From contig NC_057862.1 of NCBI RefSeq assembly GCF_019393635.1, forward strand, positions 90,772,159 through 90,836,158: a stretch of DNA of 64,000 nucleotides. Direction: 5' to 3'. Each line of letters starts with the position of its first letter. The first letter of the stretch is position 1. Origin of the DNA: Dromiciops gliroides (taxonomy: Eukaryota; Chordata; Mammalia; Microbiotheria; Microbiotheriidae). Below the pieces are notes generated by a model. That model had not been told where the DNA came from, did not search any database, and was given only the letters and a program-made list of their open reading frames with translations. Shown in pieces: positions 1 through 11,129 of this stretch. The translations under genes and the position numbers were made by a program.

Positions 1-211
1 GAAAAAGTAGGCCAGGCTGACCTCTAGGCTAGATAGGTTTTTTCTTAACTTTCTGAGCCAAGTATTCCTCCTTACTAATGTTTGGTATGATTTAATAAAT
101 GCTTAATGCCCAAACCTTGTCCTAAAGCTTCTAATTTGTAAGTAACATATATATATATTAGAAACCCCAGCTAATTCTCCCCAAACTTGGGACAGAAATA
201 AGGCAACCACG
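1..211 (+). repeat. left arm of inverted repeat (LTR-like)
   Basis: The reverse complement of this stretch aligns with 930-1105 over nearly its whole length. Shared landmarks include CCAAGTTTGGGG, GGGGTTTCTAATATAT, AATTAGAAGCTTTAG, AAGCATTTATTAAA and TTGGCTCAGAAAGTTAAGAA. An AATAAATGCTTAA signal followed by AAGCTTCTAATTT resembles the R-U5 end of the LTR family at 9068-9448. The left end is cut by the window edge. Confidence 0.6.
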
Positions 212-229
212 TTTAATTTTACATGCCAC

Positions 230-720
230 AACTAGCTTGTCCCCCATGAATAGAATACTCTTCCTCCTCACCCCTAGTTCTTCATTTCACTGGCATCCTT
301 CATAATTCCCCTCAAATTTCATCTTCTACAAAAGCCCCCTGGGGCAGCTAGGGGGCGCAGTGGAGAGAGCACCAGCCCTGGATTCAGGAGGACCTGAGTT
401 CAAATCCACCTCAGACACTTGACACTTACTAGCTGTGTGACTCTGGGCAAGTCCCTTAACCCCAATTTCCCAGCAAAAAAAAAAAAAAAAAAGCCCCCAA
501 CCCCTACTGTTCCATTTATACTTTATACACTTGTAGATACATCATTATTTGCATGCTGTCTTCCTCTTTAGAATGTAAGTTCCAAGAGGGCATGGACCAT
601 GTTTGTTGGGGTGGTTGGTTTGTGTGGTTTTTTTCTAACTTTCTCTGTATTCCCCAGTACTTAGCACAGCACCAAGCACATAGTAAGAGCTTAAGTCAGT
701 CTGTCAATTAACTTGCATTT
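230..720 (+). mobile_element. L2-type LINE 3' end, split by a SINE
   Basis: The tract reads like an L2 3' region: GAATGTAAGTTCCAAGAGGG, CATGGACC, then CCCCAGTACTTAGCACAGCA. A young SINE at 341-492 interrupts it. Confidence 0.6.
341..492 (+). mobile_element. WSINE-like CORE-SINE
   Basis: It has the tRNA-like head GGGGCAGCTAGGGGGCGCAG, a B-box-like GAGTTCAAATCC, a CORE segment (ACTTACTAGCTGTGTGACTC) and a poly-A tail. AAAGCCCCC flanks both sides as the TSD. Confidence 0.9.
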
Positions 721-751
721 ATTAAAGTAGCAATTAAAATTATATGTGGTT

Positions 752-897
752 GGGGAAGCTAGGTGGTGCAGTAGATAGAGCACCGGCCATAGGGTCAGGA
801 GGACCTGAGTTCAAATCTAGCCTCAGACACTTAACACTTACTAGCTGTGTGACCCTGGGCAAGTCACTTAACCCCAATTGCCTCACCAAAAAAAATT

Positions 898-930
<33 letters not shown>
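752..930 (+). mobile_element. WSINE-like SINE with (TG)n tail
   Basis: Full-length head and CORE, a short A-tail, then a pure TG run at about 904-930. Confidence 0.88.
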
Positions 931-931
<1 letters not shown>

Positions 932-1300
932 GTTGCTTTATTATTGTCCCAAGTTTGGGGAAAATTCACTGGGGTTTCTAATATATTTGTTACTTATAAA
1001 TTAGAAGCTTTAGCACCAGTTTTGGGTATTAAGCATTTATTAAAGCATACCAAATATTAGTAAAGAGAAAACACTTGGCTCAGAAAGTTAAGAAGCCTAT
1101 CTAGCGGGGCAGCTAGGTGGCGCAGTGGATAGAGCACCGGCCCTGGAGTCAGGAGTACCTGAGTTCAAATCCGACCTTAGACACTTAACACTTACTAGTT
1201 GTGTGACCCTGGGCAAGTCACTTAACCCCAATTGCCTCACTAAAAATAAAAAAATAAAAAAATAAAAAGAAGCCTATCTAGCCACCACAAGCACATCTGA
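930..1300 (-). repeat. right arm of inverted repeat (LTR-like), with SINE inside
   Basis: It mirrors 1-211 in the opposite orientation and is interrupted by the SINE at 1106-1266. Homology extends about 17 bp past the likely LTR-type end, so the two arms share flanking or internal sequence as well. The roughly 720-bp loop contains an L2 fragment and two SINEs. Confidence 0.6.
1106..1266 (+). mobile_element. WSINE-like SINE with perfect 16-bp TSD
   Basis: A complete SINE with an A-rich AAAAAAT-repeat tail. AAGAAGCCTATCTAGC occurs at 1090-1105 and again at 1267-1282, a perfect target-site duplication. The insertion is young and postdates the inverted repeat it sits in. Confidence 0.95.
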
Positions 1301-1780
1301 GAGCCTGTGTCTCGGTCTGGAAGCTTCCTCCGGGTCTGGAGGAGAGGTGGCCCTTCCACCTCTGCTGAGGTCAGAGTTCAGAGAGTAGGATCTCTGAGGG
1401 CCAGGCTTTCAGGTAGGTGGGGTTTTAATTAAGGTAACTTTAATTGAGTTAATCAGCAAAGTCAATCCAATCAATCTTAACATTATTCCCTATTATTTTC
1501 TTACATTAAGCACCTATGAAATTAAGCACTTCTGAAGTGGTGCCAGGCCCTGTGCTAAGAACCTATTGACTGAATGAGAGCATCTCCTTAAACAGCAGGG
1601 TTTCTTAACCTGCACTGAATAAAGCCACAACATGAGATATCAGAAGACTATCAGAAGACAGGGACTTTTCCCACTACTATTATTGGAAGCTAATTAGACA
1701 ATGAAGGTGTTCTGAGAAAAGGAGCTTCCTCTCTAGCAATCTCAAGTTTATTATCAGTTCTGGACAGAGTCCAAGATTTC

Positions 1781-1921
1781 TTTTTTTCAGGGCAATGTAG
1801 GTTAAGTGACTTGCCCAGGGTCACACAGCTAGTAAGTGTCAAGTGTCTGAGGCCAGATTTGAACTCAGGTCCTCCTGAATCCAGGGCCAGTGCTTTATCC
1901 ACTGTACCACCTATCTGCACC
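1781..1921 (-). mobile_element. WSINE-like SINE
   Basis: Reverse-complement SINE beginning with a T-run and ending at its head (CCACCTATCTGCACC). CCAAGATTTCTTT is duplicated at 1771 and 1922. Confidence 0.9.
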
Positions 1922-2343
1922 CCAAGATTTCTTTAATGGGTTCCTCTATGGGTTCCTATGGATGAAAGTAGGACTCTCTGCAGTGTAGGGAGGTTTGCCT
2001 AACAACCCCAATTTTGTTCCCCTTCTGATAAAAGTACAAACCAAAGATTCTTGCTATGAGTGGGGAAATCTCTAAAACTCTATAAAAAAGTGGGACTCAC
2101 CAGAGATGAAGAATTGTATTGATTTTTTTAAGGGTTACTTATGAGTCCTTTATGTATTTTCTGCATTTTCTAAGGTGTGGAATAAGGTCTAGTCTAATAT
2201 ATACATTGATACCTTAAGAACTTCTATAAGACCTAGGGATCCTTTTATCCTCATCTATGGAACCCTGGGTCTGAGATATAAATAATTTCTCATTGAGAAA
2301 TTTGCCAATTATAGACTAGTTGGGAAGAAGGAAGAAATAAGCA

Positions 2344-2486
2344 TTTTTTTTGCAGGGCAATGAGGGTTAAGTGACTTGCCCAGGGTCACAGAGCTAGTAA
2401 GTGTCAAGTGTCTGAAGCTGGATTTGAATTCAGGTCCTCCTGAATTCAGGGCTAATGCTTTATCCACTGTGCCACCTAGCTGCCCC
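2344..2486 (-). mobile_element. WSINE-like SINE
   Basis: T-run, GGGTTAAGTGACTTGCCCAG, then head CCACCTAGCTGCCCC. A CT/TATA-rich tract follows at 2500-2550. Confidence 0.9.
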
Positions 2487-2929
2487 CTGATATATATAAT
2501 CTCTCAATCTCTCTCTCTCGCTCTGTGTGTTTGTATATATGTATATATATTTTTTTTTCCTGAGATTCTTCCCTCTGAGTAGAGGGGAAATGAGCCCAAA
2601 AAGTATTACATTTGGAGAAGTTCCCAACAGCGAATCTAGTCCATATAAGCCTGGGTTCCTGGGCCACACAGGCTATAGTAGAATTTCGAGTTGGAAGGAC
2701 CACTAGAGGTTCCCCTGGCCTTTACTACTCTCTCCCTCTGGAAATTATTTTGTATTACTCTATTCATGATTTGTAATTACTTATACCCATTATATGACCT
2801 TTGCCCATCCCCCAATAGAATGTAAACTTCTTGAGAATGTAGATTATTTCATTATGTCTTTAGATTTTAGACTTAGTTATCTTACAGATAACTTGCAATT
2901 TAACTAGTGGGCTTCTTTTCATAATGAAT

Positions 2930-3080
2930 CTAGTCTAACTCCTCACATTACAGGTAAGGAAATTGAGACAGAGTAGTTAAAGAACTTCTCCAGGTTCACA
3001 AAGGAAGTTCATACCAGAGCTAGGATTTGAACACAGGTCCTGTATCTCTAACTCTAGTGTTCTTTCCATTATGCCAGGTT
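2930..3080 (-). mobile_element. MIR-type old CORE-SINE
   Basis: Diverged reverse-complement MIR-like block: ACAGGTAAGGAAATTGAG, then GGATTTGAACACAGGTCC. Confidence 0.6.
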
Positions 3081-3749
3081 GAATTGATTTTGTTTTGAGG
3101 CTTTGTTGAGAATTTCTTTATGCCCTCAGATTGTCACCAAGACAGGTATTATGCTTTAGGGGTTCAACCCAAAAATCTTTGCCCTATACCTGGCATAAAC
3201 AGATATTCTATTGAGCTCAGGAATGGAGTTTCCATAGAGCATTAAGTGAAAAATAACTCTTACAGAAGTGTTGAGTAATGGCTAATAAGTATTAATTATC
3301 ACCTGTAAACCTGTAGCTTGTCCCCAAGCTTTGATTTAATGAAAACTACAGACAACTCATTTCATCTTTTAAAAAAAGTAAGGTACCAATTGCCTCATAG
3401 AAAAAAAAGAAAAGAAAAGAAAAGAAAAAAAAGTAAGGTAGTTGAAGAAGAAAGCCCTTCAAAAACTACTTGACAGTTTATGAACATCTAAATTAAGTCC
3501 TTAACAGATAAGGCAAATATCTTTTTATGTTAAAAGTGGAAAAATCTGCACTGGGGCCCTCTCCCATTACTCCCCCAGGTTTGATGTCTATAGAGAAAGA
3601 ACATGAATCCATTCCACCAACATGAACAGTGGACAAATAATGTAAAAGTCCATGCAGTTAGGCTTCCAAAAGTAAGTCATTTCTATTTCCACCATATTGT
3701 ATGATGGGGGAAACTGAGGCAAAAAAGTTGAATCAAGCAGCTTGTTCAG

Positions 3750-3980
3750 AACAGTGGATCAGGGTACCATAGAAAAAGCACTAGACTGGAAACTGAAAGA
3801 CCCCGATTTCAGCCCTAGCTCTGTCACATAATACAAGGGACCTTGAGCAAGTCCCTGTCTGTCATGTCTCCTCTGTAAAATGAGAGTAATAACAGTAGCT
3901 TTGCCTACCCTGTCATAAGGTTCAAATAAGGAAAGGTTTTGTGAACTGTACAGAAATCTACAAATGTGAGAGATTATTAT
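3750..3980 (+). mobile_element. MIR-like CORE-SINE
   Basis: The head TAGAAAAAGCACTAGACTGG is followed by CTAGCTCTGTCACA, CTCTGTAAAATGAGAGTAAT and an A/T-rich tail, the full-length MIR layout. Confidence 0.65.
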
Positions 3981-4739
3981 TGTTGAAATTCCAACGTCCT
4001 GATCATGTTTCATGTTTGCATGAGGTCATTCTCTCTTCGAAAAAAACAATTTTCATTCAATACCACCAACCTGAGAGAAACTCTGCAGCAGTTTCTTAAG
4101 AACAATGAAAATTAAATATAGACCCAACAGTCTCTTCCCATAGAACATTGTAGATAAAAACCACCATTTGAAGCTAAATTCTCTGTGGCTGACTAAAATA
4201 TATAGAAAATCAATTATAAAGAGAGCAAACAAAAGGCTGATTTATTCTACTGTACTGCCAGTAGCAAAATATATTACTGCATCCCAGACCTGAATTTTGA
4301 CTTTAATGACTTTTTCTATATTTTACACTGAAAGACATTTCTACTTCTTTCCCCTTTAAAAAAGTCACCTAATGCATGTAGATAAACATAAAGATCTAAA
4401 AATGCATTCTTTCTGTGTCTTCCTTAAGATAAACATTCAAAGGATTTCACCTAGGAAAAGAACCAAAAGGTCAAGCCCAATTTATTATTATTATTTCTAA
4501 ATTGTATATAAGCCACAGCCTGTAAGCACTTTAATAATAATGTCTATCTAGCTGTCATTGGAATATATCATTGTTTTCAGCTAACTTGGCTTTCCCCACT
4601 TCTTGGATCCCAGGAAGGTTTCCTTCTATTACCTTTCCAACTCACACCATCCCCAAAATGAAAACAGACCACACACAATTAGCAAGTTGGCTTATGTTTC
4701 AATAGTAATAGCATTAGCTAACAAATATGGATAATTAAA

Positions 4740-5190
4740 AATTCAGAGCAGAACCAGGATAATATTGTACACAGTATCAATAACATTGTGCAACTGTGAT
4801 AGATTTAACTCTTCTCAGTGATACAATGATCCAAGATAATTCCAAAGGACTTATGCTCTCCACATGCAGAAAAAAAAGAACTGTGGAATCTGGATGCAGA
4901 TTGAACCATGTTGTTTCTACTTTTTTTGTTTTTTTTTTCTTTTTTGAGGCTTTTCCTTTTTGTTCTGATTCTTCTTTCACAACATAACTAATGCAGAAAT
5001 CTGTTTAATGTAATTGTACATATATAACCTATATCAGATTGCTTGCTGTCTTGGGGAGAGAGGAGGGAAGAGAGAGAGGGAGAAAAATTTGGAACTAGAA
5101 ATCTTATAAAAACAAATATTAAAAACTATCTCTACATGTAACTAGAAAATAATAAATTGTTTATGATTAAAAAATTTAAAAACCAAAAAA
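4740..5190 (+). mobile_element. L1/HAL1-type LINE 3' end
   Basis: It is collinear with the 3' end of the half-L1 at 49803-52563: AGTGATACAATGATCCAAG, then GAGAAAAATTTGGAACTA, then TACATGTAACTAGAAAATAA. The copy is 5'-truncated and older. Confidence 0.75.
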
Positions 5191-5474
5191 AGAATGAAAT
5201 ATATAAAAAATTCAGATTGAAATGTTGGAGAATCAACTTCAGTCTTTCAGTTATCATGAAGTTCCTCCAATGAGAATGAGAATTTCCCTTTGAAATTTCA
5301 ACAAAGCATAATGTGATTCTTTGAATCTTATAGGTTGTGGGTTTTTTCCTCTTGTTTTGATCCTTTTGGCATTTAACAATGGGCTTCATTCCCCTTTCCT
5401 TCCCTTAGTCACAAAAAGAATGTGACTATGTGTCATCCTATGAAGAAAGGTCAGCTGTTCTGCCTATTCTGACT

Positions 5475-5660
5475 CTGGTGAAAGCAGCACAGGACAAGGA
5501 ACCCATAGCCCTGGGTTCTAGTACTTGCTAGCTCTGTGACTTTAAACAAGGTGTTCAAATTTTTCTGAGCTTCCATTCCCTTTTTTGTAAAATGGCAACA
5601 ATGCCTGTCATGCCTACTTCACAGGGCTATTGTCATGATCAAATGAAATAATTCATACAT
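5475..5660 (+). mobile_element. MIR-like CORE-SINE
   Basis: Shows CTTGCTAGCTCTGTGACTTT, TTTTTTGTAAAATGGCAACA and the closing ATGAAATAATTCAT typical of the MIR 3' region. Confidence 0.6.
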
Positions 5661-5739
5661 CATTTAAAATGTCCTCTTCTAATAACCAAACTAATTAGGA
5701 AAACTTCCCTTTCAGTAACCGTAAGGTAATTTATAAATG

Positions 5740-5986
5740 TCATTTGGAAGCTAAGTAGTACAATGGATAAAGTACTAGACTGGAAGTCAGGAAGATTCAA
5801 GTTCAAATTCTCCCTCAGACATTTGTTAATCCTGTGGCCCTGGGCAAGTCACTCAGTCTCCTCATCCATAAAAGGAGTGAAATAATAACACCTACCTCAC
5901 TGGCCAGGTTGTTGAGAGGCTCAAATGAGATAATATATGAAAAACACTTTGCAAACCTTAAAGCGCTAGATAAATGCTAGGCTATT
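5740..5986 (+). mobile_element. full-length MIR-like CORE-SINE
   Basis: From AAGCTAAGTAGTACAATGGA through CCCTGGGCAAGTCACTCAG and CCTCATCCATAAAAGG to AGCGCTAGATAAATGCTAGG. It keeps the MIR 3' half that the young WSINE-like copies lack. Confidence 0.75.
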
Positions 5987-6002
5987 AAGAATTTGTTGCT
6001 CA

Positions 6003-6155
6003 GGGGCAGCTAGGTGGTGCAGTGGATAGAGCACCGGCCCTGGATTCAGGAGTACCTGAGTTCAAATCCGACCTCAGACACTTACTAGCTGTGTGACCCT
6101 GGGCAAGTCACTTAACCCCAATTGCCTCAAAAAAAGAAAGGAAAAAAAAAGAAAA
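6003..6155 (+). mobile_element. WSINE-like SINE with 16-bp TSD
   Basis: A full SINE. AAGAATTTGTTGCTCA is duplicated at 5987-6002 and 6156-6171. The target is the RTE-derived tail of the SINE at 6162-6412. Confidence 0.95.
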
Positions 6156-6161
6156 AAGAAT

Positions 6162-6412
6162 TTGTTGCTCAGTCATTTCAATCATGTGTGGCTCTGTATG
6201 ACCCCATCTGGGGTTTTCTTGGCATAGATACTGGAGGGGGTTGCCATTTCCTTCTGCAGTTCATTTTACAAATGAGGAAACTAAGGGAAAGAGAGTTAAG
6301 TGACTTGCCCAGGGTTATAGTGCTAGTAAGTGTCTGAGGCTGGATTTGAACTCAGGTCCTCCTGAATCCAGGGCCGGTGCTTTATCCACTGGGCCACCTT
6401 GCTACCTCCCTC
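6162..6412 (-). mobile_element. CORE-SINE with RTE-type tail
   Basis: On the plus strand it starts with TTGCTCAGTCATTTCAATCA, CTGTATGACCCCATCTGGGG and TTGCCATTTCCTTCTGCAG, which is an RTE LINE 3' tail. It then continues into an antisense CORE-SINE body ending GGGCCACCTTGCTACC. The tail resembles the RTE LINE at 21540-22250. Confidence 0.8.
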
Positions 6413-6414
6413 CC

Positions 6415-6880
6415 CCAGCTATTCTTAATGTCTTTCATCCCATTGTCTCTCGCCTAAAGGCATTTGTAAAACTTCTCCCCATCTCCCAACTGTTCCCATC
6501 TCCAACAGATAAAATACTTCACTTCCTTCAAGGATCCATTCAGGGACTGTCTCTTCATAAAGCCTGCCCTGATCCTCTCTGCTGAAAGTATTCTCTTCCT
6601 CCTTAAATTTTCCTAGACAAGCCACTGACTCTGGATCTCTTCTTTTCTCTGCTGCCAATAGCCTGTCTTAGATCATACCTCTTAAGGAACATCTTACATC
6701 CTCCCTAGTAGCTTGTAAGCTCCTTAAGAACAGAGGACCATGCAATAGTCATCTTTGCATCCCTGGCATCAAGCAACATGCCTTCAAGTCAATTCAACAA
6801 ATATTTATCAAATGCCAACCCTGAGTAAGAAGCAATACCAATCACTTAATAAATGGTTGCTGAACTGACTGGACCATTTC
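6415..6880 (+). mobile_element. L2-type LINE 3' end
   Basis: The pattern CTTCAAGGATCCATTCAGG, ATAAAGCCTGCCCTGATCC, TTGTAAGCTCCTTAAGAACA and AATAAATGGTTGCTGAACTG is the L2 3' layout. Confidence 0.65.
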
Positions 6881-7426
6881 ATGAAGCTAGTACCCTTTAT
6901 AAATTCATGTCATTCATTAGGGATGACTACAATTCAAATAGGTATTTATTGGTGCTGGAAGGTAACTTCAGACCATAAAATCTTTTAAATGGGCTTTTCA
7001 TAGATGTACTGTAAGTCATAATAATGATCACTAAGACATGAACCTATAACTCATTTAAGATGCCCTCTTTTAATAACCAAGCTGACTAGGAAGGGACTTT
7101 CCTTCCACCAAAAGCCAGTCGTAAGAAAATATCTAGCCATGTATTTACATGTAGGTATTAAAGTTTTGGACAAGTCACTTAACATATTTGGACCTGTTTC
7201 TTCATCTGTAAAATGAAGGGTTTGGGCCAAACAGCATTTAAGGTCTCTTCTAATTTCTGAATGTATGATCCTACCATACTAGATAATGTGTTGTACTCTT
7301 CCTGACCAGGTCAGAAGTTGATTCCCCAGGTGAGCCAGGTAACTTGACTGGGTTTCATTGTCATGGACTGGGCTGCTAACCACAGACAGGCCATAATGAA
7401 AATATATACAGCAGAGGGGGGCGGGG

Positions 7427-7548
7427 ACAGCTAGGAGGCACAGTGCCCTGGATTCAGGAGAACCTGAGTTCAAATCCAGCCTCACACACTTAACACTTAT
7501 TAGCTGTGTGACTCTGGGCAAGTCACTTAACCCTCATTGCCCTGAAAA

Positions 7549-7597
<49 letters not shown>
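7427..7597 (+). mobile_element. WSINE-like SINE with internal deletion and (TG)n tail
   Basis: The head GACAGCTAGGAGGCACAGTG joins directly to CCCTGGATTCAGG, with about 14 bp missing. A perfect TG run at 7550-7597 replaces the tail. Confidence 0.88.
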
Positions 7598-7598
<1 letters not shown>

Positions 7599-7815
7599 TG
7601 TGTCTGCTGAAGAAGTCATAGGTTCATGCATGGTTTCATTTCAAAGGATAACTCTTAAGCACTTACTAGGTACAGAAATGAGAGGCAACATGACATAGTG
7701 GATGGACAGCCATCCTTGGAATTGTAAAGACTTTCATTCAAACCCTACCTTCAATATGTGCTAGCTGCATGATTACAGGCAAATCAGTGCTCCAGGCAAA
7801 ACAGTAAAACCATTA

Positions 7816-8043
7816 AATGATAAGAGTTAGTATGTATATAGTACATACTATGTGCCAGGCACTTTACAAATATTATCCTATTTGATCCTCACAACAAGGG
7901 GTGGGGAAGAGAGGTACTATTAATCCCCTTTTGATAGTTGAGGTAACAGGTTAAATGACTTGAACAAGGTCATTCAGCTAATAAAAGTCTGAGGTCTTCC
8001 TGACTCCAGATCTAGAAGCTCTATCCACTGTATCACCTAGCTG
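7816..8043 (-). mobile_element. full-length MIR/MIR3-like CORE-SINE
   Basis: ACTATGTGCCAGGCACTTTA, then TATCCTATTTGATCCTCAC, then a reverse CORE, ending at TATCACCTAGCTGG. Closely similar elements lie at 30298-30550 and 38461-38665. Confidence 0.7.
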
Positions 8044-8852
8044 GTTTGTTTTTTATTATTTATTATTTTATATTCCCCAATTACATATAAAAATAATTTT
8101 AACATTCATTTTTAGAGTATTTTATTTATTTTTTTCCCGTTACATGTAAAGATAGTTCTCAACTTTTGTTTATACAAGCTTTCCAATTTCAGATTTTTCT
8201 CACTCCCCCCTCCCCTATACAGCAGGTAATCTGATATAGGTTATATATATATACATTTTTGTACATGTATATTTATACATATATAAAAACATTAAACATA
8301 TTTCTGCATTAGTCATGTTATAAGACAAAAATCAGAGCAATAAGGAAAAACCTCAAAATAGAAATACAACAGCACCAAAAACAAAAGAAATAGTATGGTT
8401 CATTCAGCATCTATGCTCCACAGTTCTTTTTTTTTTCCCCTCGATTTGGAGATCCTCCTCCATCATGAGTTCCCTGGAACCCTTCTGTACCCTTGCATTG
8501 GTGAGAAGAATATAGTCCATCACAGTAGGTCAACACACAATGTTGATAATACCGTGTACAATGTTCTTCTGGTTCTGCTCATCTCACTCATCATCAGTCC
8601 ACGCAAGACCCTCCAGGTTTCTCTGAACTCCTCCTATTCATAGTTTCTTACAGCACAATAGTATTCCATTACATTCATATACCACAACTTGTCCAGCCAT
8701 TCCCCAATTGATGGGCATTCCCTCAACTTCCAATTCCTTGCCACAACATAAAGAGCAGCTATGAATATCTTTGTACATGTGGGTCCTTCTCCCCTTTCCA
8801 TGATCTCTTTGGGAAAAAGACCCAAAAGTGGTATTGCTGAGTCAAAGGGTAT
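8043..8852 (-). mobile_element. 5'-truncated L1-type LINE, antisense
   Basis: The reverse-complement marsupial L1 3' region: poly-T start, then CATTAGTCATGTTATAAGAC, CAGCACAATAGTATTCCATT, CCATTCCCCAATTGATGGGC and GTATTGCTGAGTCAAAGGG. A SINE piece abuts its truncated end. Confidence 0.85.
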
Positions 8853-8927
8853 GCACAGGCCAGGTTTGAACTCAGGTCCTCCTGAATCCAGGGCCAGTGC
8901 TCTATCCACTGCGCCAACTAGCTGCCC
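8853..8927 (-). mobile_element. WSINE-like SINE, head half only
   Basis: Reverse-complement SINE head (GGTTTGAACTCAGGTCCTCC to ACTAGCTGCCCC). The CORE and tail are missing and it joins the L1 directly. Confidence 0.8.
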
Positions 8928-9067
8928 CCTTCTTTATATTTTTTTTATAATTCAAGCAACGTCATGTGGGAAGAGTCCCACTTGGAGTCAAAAGACCTGA
9001 TTGTAATAACCAGCTCTGCCACTAATTTACATGGTCTTGGGTAAATTACTTAATCTGGAGATGGGGA

Positions 9068-9448
9068 TGTAATGATTGGTATGATGCCACCTGCTGGAGA
9101 GCTACTGTAGGAAAGCTCAGCCATAAGGAAAAGGCATCTGAGGGCAAGCCATGCGGTTTTCCTTGGTGTCAGGAAGTGATGTTTGCTCGTGGGTACTGTC
9201 TATAAAAGAGGCAAGGCTTGCTCTCTTGGTCTCTTTCTGGAGGACCTGGGGTGGGGGAGGGGGGGCTGGAGACATTGGCTCCCTGAGATAGACAGCTGAA
9301 TCTAGGCCTTTCTCTCTCTCTCTCTTCACCAAATTCTTATTCTCCTTAATAAATGCTTAAAAGTCTAACTCTTGCTAAAGCTTATAATTTATTGGTGACC
9401 ACTCATCAGATATTTTAGAAAGACTAGCTAGAATTTTAGCCCCTTACA
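9068..9448 (+). mobile_element. solo LTR (class I/gamma-like ERV)
   Basis: 381 bp. It begins TGTAATGATTGG and ends CCCCTTACA (TG...CA ends), is flanked by GGGA on both sides (4-bp duplication), and contains a TATAAAAGAGG box and AATAAATGCTTAA signal. The internal region has been lost, presumably by LTR-LTR recombination. It is a fossil of intermediate age. Confidence 0.85.
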
Positions 9449-9480
9449 GGGAAGGGACAAGGAGGTCTTGAATATAACTT

Positions 9481-9626
9481 TTTTTTTTTTTGCGGGGCAA
9501 TGAGAGTTAAGTGACTTGCCTAGCGTCACACAGCTAGTAAGTGTCAAATGTCTGAGGTCAGATTTGAACTCAGGTTCTACTAAATCCAGGGCCAATGTTT
9601 TATCCACTGTGCCACCTAGCTGCCCC
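9481..9626 (-). mobile_element. WSINE-like SINE
   Basis: T-run to CCACCTAGCTGCCCC. CTTGAATATAACTT is duplicated at 9467 and 9627. Confidence 0.93.
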
Positions 9627-9699
9627 CTTGAATATAACTTTTTATTGCTGTAAAAATTACATTATAGCTCTCACTTCCAAAACACAAATACTGGACCTC

Positions 9700-10142
9700 A
9701 TAAGGATGAAAATTCTAATAAGAATTTTAAAAGGCGTACTCTAGAAAACAGTACATTTGATGAAAAGACAGAAAGATGGGAAGACATATATGTACTGATG
9801 CAAAGTGAAATAAGTACACACAAATGACTACAACAATGTAAATGGAAAGATAACAGAAAAATAGAAAATGAATACTATGAAATTATAATGATAAAGCTTG
9901 GCCCCAAAAGAAGAGCTATGAGAAGGAACCTGTACCTCTTCTTTTTAAAGGAAGGGGAGTAGTAGTGTGGTATGCCATATATAATATCAGACTTTTTAAA
10001 TGTCTTGGTTAGTTTTACTGGACTTTTTTTTTTAATTATAGAGAATAGCTCTGGAGGAGGGGGTATAAGGAAGGAATATACTGGGAATGTAGGCAATGTA
10101 AAACAAAAAATTATCAATTTGAACTTTTTTAAATAAAATAAT
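9700..10142 (+). mobile_element. L1-type LINE 3' end
   Basis: CTGATGCAAAGTGAAATAAG, ACTACAACAATGTAAATGG and an A/T-rich terminus match L1 3' sequence in other copies here. Confidence 0.6.
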
Positions 10143-10841
10143 TTGAAAGGAATGAAACCACTAAATATCTCATCACAGTTCCATGTTAATGCTCATCAAA
10201 TCTGTTTCCTCATCTGTAAAATGGAAATATCTGCCCACCCTAACTCACAGAGTGATTGTAGATTAAATGCAATTCAATATGTATTAAGCGATTATTATAT
10301 CCAACACAATTTGTAAATGAAAGAACTTTATAAACTGTAAAACAGCATGCAGACATAAAGCACCATGATTGTCACATTGTCAAGGGTACATTTGTGCTCT
10401 AGAATTAAGTACAGCTCACAGAATTAAGTAGTACTTCTCTGTAGATTTTCAACTTTTGAAACTGTCGTGGGTTGATCATTAGTGTTTTCCTTACTAAAGA
10501 CTCAGGAAGTCACTATTTCTCAGTCTACTAGGCACTAAATAACTTTAGGCTCTCATCATTAGAAAGTGAAAGGTCAACAGGTCTTGCCATGAAGAGACCC
10601 AGTCCTGATTCCATTGTTCAGAGACTTATTCTCAACATTCAACCCCTGAGCTCAAACGGAATAAGTCCCTGGAGGAAATAACACAATGAGAATCAGGAGC
10701 CCTCAGCTCTGGTTCCAGCTCTACCACTCTCCCTATATGACCTCTGTTCTATTACTACATGACCTTGGACCCTCCATTTCCGTAGGGGTAAAATGTATAG
10801 TAAGTATTTAATAAATTTTTATAGAATAGAGGGGGTTTAAG

Positions 10842-10993
10842 GGCAGCTAGGTGGTGCAGTGGATAAAGTACCAGCCCTGAATCCAGGAGGACCTGAGTTC
10901 AAATCCGGCCTCAGACAACTTGACACTTACTAGCTGTGTGATCCTGGGCAAGTCACTTAACCCCAATTGCCTCACACACACACACACACACAC
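10842..10993 (+). mobile_element. WSINE-like SINE with (CA)n tail
   Basis: Full SINE with a CA run (about 10973-10993) in place of poly-A. AGAATAGAG recurs on both sides. Confidence 0.88.
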
Positions 10994-11129
10994 AAAAGAA
11001 TAGAGAGGGTTGGATTGGGCCATACCTAAGGTCCCTTCCAGCTCTAAAGTTCTATAATCTTTTTTTTTAATGTCTATACACAAAGGAAAAAGTGGGGGTG
11101 GGGGGTGGCAGGAATGCAAGATGTGGTAT

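Noticed and set aside
744-1004. Many short frames containing [24 protein letters not shown] or [19 protein letters not shown]
   Set aside because: These peptides are the two strands of the young SINE, recurring at every copy. They are not a gene family.
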